From NCBI GenBank assembly GCA_902797345.1, contig CADBSL010000110.1, positions 1 to 7,355 on the forward strand: 7,355 nucleotides of DNA. Direction: 5' to 3'. Origin of the DNA: an uncultured Eubacteriales bacterium. Lineage in GTDB: Bacteria; Bacillota; Clostridia; Peptostreptococcales; Anaerovoracaceae. Each line of letters starts with the position of its first letter. The stretch's first letter is position 1. The position numbers and the translations under genes are program-made. The notes under the pieces were generated by a model. It saw only the letters and a list, made by a program, of their open reading frames with translations. It was not told the origin of the DNA and made no database searches. Of this stretch, positions 1-5,596 are shown piece by piece.

Positions 1-849
1 GGATACAGCGATATCCGTCCGCAGGAGCTCAGCGTCCTGGTGGTGGATGACGACGAAGTGGCCTGTGAGCATGCGAAGCTGGTGCTGGAATCCGTCGGCA
101 TCGGTACCGAAGTATGCAACTCCGGGAAGGAAGCCATCGAGATGGTACGGCTGCGGCACGCACGCCGGAGTCCTTACAATCTCATTCTGATCGATTGGAA
201 GATGCCGGAGATGGATGGGGTGGAAACGACCCGGGCGATCCGGGAGATCGTTGGCAATGATTCCGCGATCATCATCCTGACGGCATATAAATGGGATGAT
301 GTTCTGGAAGAGGCGCTGAGTGCCGGTGTGGACAGCTTCATCGCCAAACCGCTGTTTGCCACGAACGTAATTGAAGAATTCGAACGGGCTATCCAGCGGA
401 AGAGTACTGCCGTCAGAGGCCCGATCTATAAAGCGGACCTGAGGGGTCGGCGGATCCTTTTGGCAGAGGATATGATGGTCAATGCGGAGATCATGAAAGA
501 GGTCCTGAAGATGCGGGATATCGAGGCGGATCATGCGGAGAACGGCAAGATCGCCGTGGAACTGTTCGAAAGCCATCCGGTCGGATATTACGATGCGATC
601 CTGATGGATATGCGGATGCCGGAGATGGATGGGCTGACGGCCACTTCCGTGATCCGGGAGATGGACCGGGCGGATGCGAAGGAGATCCCCATCATCGCGC
701 TGACGGCCAATGCCTTCGACGAGGATGTGCAGCGGAGTCTTCAGGCAGGGCTCAACGCTCACCTCAGCAAACCGGTGGAACCGGATACTCTGTTCCAGAC
801 TCTGGAGAGCCTGATCGGAGAATCCGAACACAAAAAGGCGACGGAATAG
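1..849 (+). CDS. Hybrid sensor histidine kinase, C-terminal part with two receiver domains (5' end outside window)
   Basis: The frame is open from base 1, so this is the 3' part of a longer gene; 282 residues are visible (numbered from base 1). Two receiver (REC) domains follow each other. REC1 (about residues 13-125) has the acidic cluster VVDDDE, phospho-acceptor Asp65 in IDWKMPEMDG, Thr94 and Lys116 (AKPLF). REC2 (about 150-272) has the acidic pair in LLAEDMMVNAEIM, phospho-acceptor Asp203 in MDMRMPEMDG, Thr235 and Lys257 (SKPVEP). Both keep every residue needed for phosphorylation and switching. Tandem REC domains after a kinase core, ending without an output domain, are typical of large clostridial hybrid kinases. 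No kinase core or HPt domain is visible. A GTG at base 40 could be read as a start for a stand-alone regulator, but it lies inside the first strand of REC1. The gene is followed by its own terminator, so it is probably not co-transcribed with the fatty-acid genes. The signal sensed is unknown. Confidence 0.85.
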   Translation, partial: GYSDIRPQELSVLVVDDDEVACEHAKLVLESVGIGTEVCNSGKEAIEMVRLRHARRSPYNLILIDWKMPEMDGVETTRAIREIVGNDSAIIILTAYKWDDVLEEALSAGVDSFIAKPLFATNVIEEFERAIQRKSTAVRGPIYKADLRGRRILLAEDMMVNAEIMKEVLKMRDIEADHAENGKIAVELFESHPVGYYDAILMDMRMPEMDGLTATSVIREMDRADAKEIPIIALTANAFDEDVQRSLQAGLNAHLSKPVEPDTLFQTLESLIGESEHKKATE

Positions 850-877
850 TATTTATAGACAAGTGACTATTATCGCG

Positions 878-905
878 AAGAGCCTCCCAAATGGGGGGCT
901 CTTTT
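878..905 (+). terminator. Rho-independent terminator after the hybrid kinase gene
   Basis: An 11-bp stem pairs 878-888 (AAGAGCCTCCC) with 893-903 (GGGGGGCTCTT) around an AAAT loop, with a single T-G wobble. A T tract at 902-905 follows. It lies 28 bases after the kinase stop codon and just upstream of the predicted fatty-acid operon promoter, so it separates the two transcription units. The U tract is short (four T), but the stem is strong. Confidence 0.88.
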
Positions 906-916
906 CAGTCGCAGTA

Positions 917-945
917 TTGACGATGACCCCCAACGATGATAAAAT
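917..945 (+). promoter_or_regulatory. Predicted housekeeping sigma factor promoter of the FAS II operon
   Basis: A -35 box TTGACG (917-922) and a -10 box TAAAAT (940-945) each match consensus at five of six positions and are separated by the ideal 17 bases. A TG at 937-938 gives an extended -10. Transcription should begin near base 952, leaving a leader of about 88 nt before acpP. A 7-base direct repeat ACGATGA (920-926 and 933-939) overlaps both boxes. The assignment rests on sequence match and on position between the terminator and the first gene. Confidence 0.75.
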
Positions 946-956
946 TGTTTGATGGA

Positions 957-980
957 TTGCCGGGATGCTGATCCCGGTGA
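957..980 (+). promoter_or_regulatory. Inverted repeat / hairpin at the start of the operon leader (possible operator)
   Basis: CCGGGAT (960-966) and ATCCCGG (971-977) are perfect inverted copies around GCTG. Two wobbles and one T-A pair extend the RNA stem to 10 bp (957-980). It begins about five bases after the predicted transcription start and has no U tract, so it is not a terminator. It could be a dimeric repressor operator (half-site centres 11 bp apart) or a 5' stabilising hairpin in the mRNA. It does not resemble the FapR or FabT operators known from other Firmicutes. Confidence 0.5.
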
Positions 981-1039
981 AAACGTCCATAAAAGAGAAG
1001 AAAAGATATGAAATCCAATGATAATCGGAGGTAAGAAGT

Positions 1040-1258
1040 ATGGTATTTGAAGCTATTCAGGAACTGATCGCAGATAAGATGGAAATGGATAAAAACGAGA
1101 TCACATTGGAAAGCTCCTTCAAAGATCTGGGAATCGATTCCCTGGACATGGTGGAGATGGTGATGGAACTGGAAGATAAACTGGATAAGGAAATCGAACT
1201 CTCTGACAAGATCGAAACCGTTGGGGAACTGGTGACCTTTATCGAAGAGAAGTGCTAG
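1040..1258 (+). CDS. acpP: Acyl carrier protein
   Basis: A 72-residue acidic protein that carries growing acyl chains through fatty-acid synthesis in the cytoplasm. Ser34, in the motif LGIDSLDMVE, is the expected attachment site for 4'-phosphopantetheine. The remainder fits the four-helix ACP fold, with a strongly acidic helix II (MVEMVMELEDKL) that docks partner enzymes. Length is slightly under the usual 75-80 residues but the fold looks complete. The start is fixed by GGAGGT at 1027-1032, seven bases ahead of ATG. It is the first gene of the operon and lies three bases before fabK. Being first behind a strong promoter and RBS suits a protein needed in large amounts. Confidence 0.96.
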   Translation: MVFEAIQELIADKMEMDKNEITLESSFKDLGIDSLDMVEMVMELEDKLDKEIELSDKIETVGELVTFIEEKC

Positions 1259-1261
1259 AAC

Positions 1262-2206
1262 ATGATCAAAACGAGAATCAATGAACTCCTGGGGATCGAC
1301 TATCCGGTCTTCCAGGGCGGGATGGCCTGGATCGCTGACGGGAAACTGGCGGCGGCGGTGTCGGAAGGCGGCGGCCTGGGGATCATCGCGGCAGGAAATG
1401 CCCCGGCGGAGTATGTCCGGGAGCAGATCCGGATCGCCAAATCCCTGACGGACAAGCCCTTCGGCGTCAACGTGATGCTGATGAGTCCCTTTGTGGACGA
1501 AGTGGCCCGGGTGATCGCGGAAGAGAAGGCGGCGGTGGTCACCACCGGTGCCGGAAATCCTCTGAAATATATGAAGGCGTGGAAAGAAGCCGGGGTACAG
1601 GTGATCCCGGTGGTGGCTTCTGTTGCCATGGCGAAGCTGATGGTCCGGGTGGGGGCTTCCGCCCTGATCGCAGAGGGCACGGAAAGCGGCGGCCATGTGG
1701 GAGAACTCACCACGATGGCACTGGTCCCGCAGGTCTGTGACGCGGTGGAGATACCGGTGATCGCTGCCGGCGGCATCGCCGACGGACGTGGCTTTGCGGC
1801 GGCCTTCATGCTGGGGGCGGAGGGCGTTCAGATGGGCACCCGGTTCCTCCTGGCGGAAGAATGCAGCATCCACGGAAACTATAAAGAGAGATTGAAGAAG
1901 GCAAAGGACCTGGATACCATCGTCACGGGACGGCGGCTGGGTCACCCGGTGCGGGGATTGAAGACTCCCTTCACCCGGGACTATGCCAAACTGGAATATA
2001 CGGACATCTCCGACGACGAGCTGGAAAAGAAGGGCGAAGGCGCGCTTCGTGCGGCCGTGATCGATGGAGATGCGGAAAAGGGCAGCTTTCTGGCGGGCCA
2101 GGTGGCGGCAATGATCTCAAAAGAACAGCCGGCCGCTGAAATCGTCAGAGAAGTCTGTGAAGAGGCGGAACAATGCCTCAGGGAGAGTGCAAAATGGGTA
2201 AGATAG
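1262..2206 (+). CDS. fabK: Enoyl-ACP reductase II (FMN-dependent)
   Basis: A 314-residue TIM-barrel flavoprotein of the nitronate monooxygenase/FabK family, which reduces trans-2-enoyl-ACP in the last step of each elongation cycle using NAD(P)H and FMN. Visible motifs are QGGMAW (residues 18-23), AAGNAP (43-48), ESGGHVGE (141-148) with His145 matching the conserved FabK histidine, the phosphate-binding AAGGIADGRG (168-177) and GAEGVQMGTRF (185-195). Length matches known FabK proteins. Its place between acpP and fabD is the standard FabK position in Firmicutes, which supports FabK over a nitronate monooxygenase. No FabI-type short-chain reductase is present in the window; FabK enzymes are known to be insensitive to triclosan. 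The gene starts three bases after acpP and its last 13 bases overlap fabD. Confidence 0.95.
   Translation: MIKTRINELLGIDYPVFQGGMAWIADGKLAAAVSEGGGLGIIAAGNAPAEYVREQIRIAKSLTDKPFGVNVMLMSPFVDEVARVIAEEKAAVVTTGAGNPLKYMKAWKEAGVQVIPVVASVAMAKLMVRVGASALIAEGTESGGHVGELTTMALVPQVCDAVEIPVIAAGGIADGRGFAAAFMLGAEGVQMGTRFLLAEECSIHGNYKERLKKAKDLDTIVTGRRLGHPVRGLKTPFTRDYAKLEYTDISDDELEKKGEGALRAAVIDGDAEKGSFLAGQVAAMISKEQPAAEIVREVCEEAEQCLRESAKWVR
2181..2187 (+). promoter_or_regulatory. Ribosome binding site that decides the fabD start
   Basis: GGGAGAG lies seven bases upstream of the ATG at 2194 and inside the end of fabK. An earlier in-frame ATG at 2173 has no comparable site in front of it. This favours the 2194 start, which puts the conserved first beta strand (KIAVLFSGQG) directly at the N-terminus. 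Confidence 0.7.
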
Positions 2207-3075
2207 CGGTACTGTTTTCCGGACAGGGAACACAGCACACCGGCATGGGAAAGGAACTTTGGGATGCTTCGGCGGCAGCCCGGGCCGTTTTTGAACAGGC
2301 GGACAGCCTGCGGCCGGGGACCTCGGAGCAATGCTTCACAGCGGATGTCGCGGAGCTTTCCATCACCTCCAACACCCAGCCCTGCATGTTCACCGTTGAG
2401 CTGGCGGCGGCTGCGGCTTTGGATGAGAAGGGGATCCGGGCGGATATGACCGCCGGTTATTCTCTGGGAGAGATCGCTGCTTTGACCTATTCCGGAGCGG
2501 TGGATTTTGCCACCGGTTTTGAACTGGTCTGCCGGCGGGGCGAGCTGATGCAGCGGGATGCGGATGCTGCCGGTTCCAAAATGGCGGCGGTGTTGAAGCT
2601 GACCAATGAGCAGGTGGAGGAGATCTGCCGGGAATTTGAGCAGGTCTACCCGGTGAACTATAATTGTCCGGGACAGCTGACAGTGGCTGCCGCGGCAGAG
2701 GAATTCAAGGCCTTTTCGGCCCGGATCAAAGAAGCCGGCGGGAGAGCGCTTCCGCTGAAGGTGGCGGGAGGTTTCCACTCCCCGTTCATGGAACAGGCTT
2801 CGATGGATTTTGGGAAGCTGGTCCGGACCATCGAATTCAACACCCCTGAGATCCCCCTGTATTCCAATGGTACGGGAAGACCTTATGAAGGGGATTACGC
2901 GAAGCTTCTGGAGGACCAGATCAATCACCCGGTCCGTTGGCAGGCCATCGTGGAGGATATGATCGCCCGGGGCGTGGACACCTTTATCGAAGCCGGCCCG
3001 GGAGAGACCCTGTGCGGGTTTGTGAAGAAAATCGACAGCGGCGTAAAGGCCGTGAATGTGGAAGAGTTGTTGTAA
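2194..3075 (+). CDS. fabD: Malonyl-CoA:ACP transacylase
   Basis: A 293-residue acyltransferase that transfers malonyl groups from CoA to ACP, supplying the extender unit to FabF. Motifs in order: FSGQGTQ (8-14), the nucleophile elbow AGYSLGE (87-93) with catalytic Ser90, Arg115 in CRRGELMQ for the malonyl carboxylate, and His195 in GGFHSPFM as catalytic base. The family usually has His before the serine (GHSLGE); here it is Tyr, a tolerated variant. The protein is a little shorter than the usual 305-310 residues. Start at 2194 was preferred to the in-frame ATG at 2173 because of the ribosome site and the family N-terminus. The 13-base overlap with fabK suggests translational coupling. It is followed by the longest gap in the operon. 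Confidence 0.94.
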   Translation: MGKIAVLFSGQGTQHTGMGKELWDASAAARAVFEQADSLRPGTSEQCFTADVAELSITSNTQPCMFTVELAAAAALDEKGIRADMTAGYSLGEIAALTYSGAVDFATGFELVCRRGELMQRDADAAGSKMAAVLKLTNEQVEEICREFEQVYPVNYNCPGQLTVAAAAEEFKAFSARIKEAGGRALPLKVAGGFHSPFMEQASMDFGKLVRTIEFNTPEIPLYSNGTGRPYEGDYAKLLEDQINHPVRWQAIVEDMIARGVDTFIEAGPGETLCGFVKKIDSGVKAVNVEELL

Positions 3076-3145
3076 GACTTAAGTCTGGAGTCTGGAGTCT
3101 GAAGAAGAGTTCTCTCAAGACTTAAGACTTAGGACTTAAGACTCC
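3075..3145 (+). repeat. Inverted array of degenerate 7-base repeats in the fabD-fabG gap
   Basis: The gap is built of 7-base units. Three + strand copies (TAAGTCT, GGAGTCT, GGAGTCT; 3080-3100) face four reverse copies (AGACTTA, AGACTTA, GGACTTA, AGACTCC; 3118-3145), with a 17-base purine/pyrimidine spacer. In RNA, 3078-3100 can pair with 3118-3140 over 23 positions with two mismatches and three wobbles. The left end, AGACTTAAGTCT (3075-3086), is itself a perfect 12-bp palindrome that includes the last base of the fabD stop. The array ends at the base before the fabG ribosome site (AAAGGAG, 3146-3152). There is no U tract, so it is not a standard terminator. It may be a dispersed simple-sequence element or an mRNA processing or attenuation structure; the function is unknown. 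Confidence 0.8.
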
Positions 3146-3158
3146 AAAGGAGATAAAA

Positions 3159-3890
3159 ATGAAAAACAAGACAGCCCTGATCACCGGAGCTTCTTCGGGG
3201 ATCGGCGCGGCCATCGCCCGGCGGTTTGCCGAAGGCGGTGCCAATGTGGCGCTGATCTATGCCGGCAATACAGAAGGTGCCGAAAGCGTGAAGGCCGACT
3301 GTGAAGCGGCCGGCGTGAAGGCGGAGATCTACCAGTGCGATGTGGCGGATCACGACAAAGTGAAGGAAACCGTGGCGGCGGTCAAAAAGGAATTCGGCCT
3401 TTTCGATATCCTGGTGAACAACGCCGGGATCACGAAGGACAACCTGATCCCCATGATGAAAGAAGAGGAATTCGATGCGGTCATCGCCACGAATTTGAAG
3501 GGTACCTATAATCTGATCCGGCACTGCATCCCTGTGTTCATGCGGAACAAACGGGGAAAGATCGTCAACATCAGCTCCGTTGTGGGGATGATGGGCAATC
3601 CGGGACAGGCCAATTATGCAGCCTCGAAAGCCGGTGTGATCGGCCTGACCAAGTCCGTGGCCCGGGAAATGGCTGTGAAGAATATCACCTGCAATGCCAT
3701 CGCCCCCGGCTTCATCCGGACGAAGATGACGTCGGAACTGGACGAGGAAGGCGCCATGGCGGCCGGGATCCCCATGAAGCGGACCGGCACCCCGGAGGAA
3801 GTCGCCGAAACGGCGTATTTTCTGGCGTCGGAAATGTCGGATTATATCACCGGTGAAGTTATTAGAGTAGATGGGGGATTAGGGATCTAG
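3159..3890 (+). CDS. fabG: 3-oxoacyl-ACP reductase
   Basis: A 243-residue short-chain dehydrogenase that reduces 3-ketoacyl-ACP to 3-hydroxyacyl-ACP with NADPH, the first reduction of each cycle. The cofactor loop TGASSGIG (9-16), NNAG (87-90) and the catalytic tetrad Asn112, Ser140, Tyr153 and Lys157 (NYAASKAG) are all present. IAPGFIRTKM (181-190) and the terminal VDGGLGI are characteristic of FabG. Length is normal. The start is set by AAAGGAG six bases upstream. The last eleven codons use triplets such as ATT, AGA and TTA that are rare in the rest of the gene, probably keeping the fabF start region unstructured. It sits after the heptamer repeat element, so its expression could be partly uncoupled from fabD. 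Confidence 0.96.
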   Translation: MKNKTALITGASSGIGAAIARRFAEGGANVALIYAGNTEGAESVKADCEAAGVKAEIYQCDVADHDKVKETVAAVKKEFGLFDILVNNAGITKDNLIPMMKEEEFDAVIATNLKGTYNLIRHCIPVFMRNKRGKIVNISSVVGMMGNPGQANYAASKAGVIGLTKSVAREMAVKNITCNAIAPGFIRTKMTSELDEEGAMAAGIPMKRTGTPEEVAETAYFLASEMSDYITGEVIRVDGGLGI

Positions 3891-3902
3891 TTAGGAGGAA
3901 GA

Positions 3903-5132
3903 ATGAGAAGAGTTGTAGTGACCGGGATGGGGCTGGTGAGTCCTCTCGGGAACAGTGTTTCCGAGTGTTGGGACAATCTGGTGGCCGGGAAGAACGGCAT
4001 TGGACCCATCACCTTATTTGATACAGAAAACTATAAAGCGAAGCTGGCGGCGGAAGTCAGGGACTTCGACGCCAGAGAATATATGCCAAAGGCGGAGATG
4101 CTCAAGACCGACCGGTATGCCCAGTTCGGCTTTGCGGCTGCCTGCCAGGCAATGGAAGAAAGCGGTCTCAAAGGCCGCATTGACCCGGAAAAGATGGGGG
4201 TGTATATGGGCACCGGCATCGGCGGGATCACCACCTTCGTCCAGGAGACCACGAAACTGATGGAGAAAGGACCCAGAAGGGTATCCCCCTTCTTTATCCC
4301 CATGCTGATCTCCAATATGAGCTCCGGTATGATCGCCATCAAATTCGACTGCCGGGGTGCGGCGATGCCTTCGGTGACAGCCTGTGCTTCCGGCTCCAAT
4401 GCCATCGGCGAAGCGGTCCGGGCCATCCGGCACGGATATCTGGACGGAGCCATCGCCGGCGGTTCGGAGGCAGCCATCACCACTGTAGGGATGGCGGGCT
4501 TTATCAACATGCAGGCCCTTTCGGTGGCAGAGGATCCGAACGAAGCGTCCCTTCCTTTTGATTCCCGGAGAGCGGGATTCGTCATGGGAGAAGGCGGCGC
4601 GGCCCTGGTGCTGGAAGAATACGAACACGCGGTGGCCCGGGGTGCGAAGATCTACGGCGAGATCTGCGGATACGGTTCTACCTGCGACGCTCACCACATC
4701 ACCGCACCGAGAGAGGACGCCCGGGAAGCCGGAAGAGCGATCTCCCTGGCTCTTGAAGAAGCCGGATACAACGGGACCGAAAAAGTCTATGTGAATGCCC
4801 ACGGCACCGGCACACACCTGAACGACTCGGCGGAAACGGCGGCCATCAAAGCGGCTTTCGGAGAAGATAAAGCAAAAGAAGTGAAGATTAGCTCCACCAA
4901 GTCCATGACGGGACACCTCCTGGGGGCAGCGGGAGCCATCGAAGCTATCGTCTGCCTGAAGGTGCTGAATGAAGGGATCATCCCGCCCACCATCAACCTG
5001 CACAGTCCGGACCCGGAATGCGACCTGGACTATGTGCCGAATGAAGCGGTGAAAGCGGACATCGACTTTGCGGTGTCGAATTCCTTTGGCTTTGGGGGCC
5101 ACAATGCCAGCCTGGCCTTCCGGAGGGTATAG
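3903..5132 (+). CDS. fabF: Beta-ketoacyl-ACP synthase II
   Basis: A 409-residue thiolase-fold condensing enzyme that joins malonyl-ACP to the acyl chain with loss of CO2. The catalytic triad is complete: Cys161 in TACASGSNAIGEA, His300 in NAHGTGT and His338 in MTGHLLGAAGAIE, with Lys333 in STKSMTGH. The C-terminal NSFGFGGHNASLAF (393-406) is the conserved glycine-rich loop. Length and order match FabF rather than FabH, which is shorter and has a Cys-His-Asn triad. The Cys-His-His triad would also fit FabB, but FabB is not expected in Firmicutes. An AGGAGG site (3893-3898) precedes ATG by only four bases. Spacing is 12 bases from fabG and two bases to accB. The enzyme usually sets chain length and its temperature response in bacteria. 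Confidence 0.96.
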   Translation: MRRVVVTGMGLVSPLGNSVSECWDNLVAGKNGIGPITLFDTENYKAKLAAEVRDFDAREYMPKAEMLKTDRYAQFGFAAACQAMEESGLKGRIDPEKMGVYMGTGIGGITTFVQETTKLMEKGPRRVSPFFIPMLISNMSSGMIAIKFDCRGAAMPSVTACASGSNAIGEAVRAIRHGYLDGAIAGGSEAAITTVGMAGFINMQALSVAEDPNEASLPFDSRRAGFVMGEGGAALVLEEYEHAVARGAKIYGEICGYGSTCDAHHITAPREDAREAGRAISLALEEAGYNGTEKVYVNAHGTGTHLNDSAETAAIKAAFGEDKAKEVKISSTKSMTGHLLGAAGAIEAIVCLKVLNEGIIPPTINLHSPDPECDLDYVPNEAVKADIDFAVSNSFGFGGHNASLAFRRV

Positions 5133-5134
5133 AT

Positions 5135-5596
5135 ATGAATGAAGAACAACTCAGAGGATATGCGGCCCTGATGCGGGAGCTGGGGCTGACGGGACTGGAC
5201 TTTGACGAGAACGGCAAGGTCCGGCGGATGGAAATGAACGGTCTGATGCGGGGATTCTCTCTTCGTGCAGAAGAGGAAGAAGACGACAATGAGATCGGTT
5301 TCCGCGTAAAAGACGATAATGCAGCGGATAATAAGGATACGGAGCTGGTGAATGTGACGTCGCCCTTCGTGGGAGTCTTCTACGAAGCGCCCTCTGCCGA
5401 CGCGAAACCTTTCGTGGCTGTGGGGGACGAAGTCAAAAAAGGAGATGTGCTCTGTATCGTGGAGGCTATGAAGCTGATGAACGAGATCCTGGCGGAACAG
5501 GACGGCGTCATCGAACAGGTCTGTGCCGAAAACAACCAGGTGGTGGAGTACGGCCAGAAGCTGTTCGTGATCCGAGTAAAGCAGGTGGAGCAATGA
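5135..5596 (+). CDS. accB: Biotin carboxyl carrier protein of acetyl-CoA carboxylase
   Basis: A 153-residue protein that carries the carboxyl-biotin between the biotin carboxylase and carboxyltransferase of acetyl-CoA carboxylase. The C-terminal biotinyl domain (about 74-150) contains EAMKLMNE with Lys113 as the biotinylated residue, and the protruding thumb (about 85-93, APSADAKPF) that marks acetyl-CoA carboxylase BCCPs. The N-terminal helix (MNEEQLRGYAALMRELGL) is typical of AccB. The linker at 46-70 is strongly acidic (12 Asp/Glu of 25) and has no proline, unlike the usual Pro/Ala-rich linker. The ribosome site GGAGGG (5122-5127) lies within fabF. The stop overlaps the fabZ start as ATGA, which suggests coupling. 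Confidence 0.95.
   Translation: MNEEQLRGYAALMRELGLTGLDFDENGKVRRMEMNGLMRGFSLRAEEEEDDNEIGFRVKDDNAADNKDTELVNVTSPFVGVFYEAPSADAKPFVAVGDEVKKGDVLCIVEAMKLMNEILAEQDGVIEQVCAENNQVVEYGQKLFVIRVKQVEQ

Noticed and set aside
40..849. Stand-alone tandem-receiver response regulator starting at GTG 40
   Set aside because: The frame stays open to base 1, the GTG lies within the first beta strand of the receiver domain and no ribosome site precedes it; a truncated hybrid kinase fits better.
845..871. Inverted repeat AATAGT/ACTATT around the kinase stop codon
   Set aside because: Only 6 bp, AT-rich, with a 15-base loop; weak next to the strong terminator that follows.
940..960. Possible FabT or FapR operator near TTGTTTGATGG
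   Set aside because: One half resembles a FabT half-site (TTTGA), but the matching TCAAA half is absent, and there is no TTAGTACC-type FapR palindrome.
905..1945. Long open frame on the - strand (346 codons) opposite acpP and fabK
   Set aside because: It mirrors clear genes on the + strand, crosses the promoter and terminator region, has a composition rich in His, Arg and Phe typical of antisense frames in GC-rich DNA, and shows no recognisable motif.
2173..2193. Earlier ATG as the fabD start
   Set aside because: No good ribosome site, and it adds seven residues (MPQGECK) ahead of the canonical FabD N-terminus.
1981..2928. Long open frame on the - strand opposite the fabK end and fabD
   Set aside because: It is the complement of conserved coding sequence with no motif and no convincing ribosome site; a by-product of codon bias.
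3075..3145. Intrinsic terminator, CRISPR array or insertion-sequence remnant in the fabD-fabG gap
   Set aside because: No U tract follows the stem; the units are 7 bases without unique spacers; there is no transposase piece or target duplication.
4014..5102. Long open frame on the - strand (362 codons) opposite fabF
   Set aside because: fabF is unmistakable on the + strand with a full catalytic triad; the antisense frame has no domain signature.
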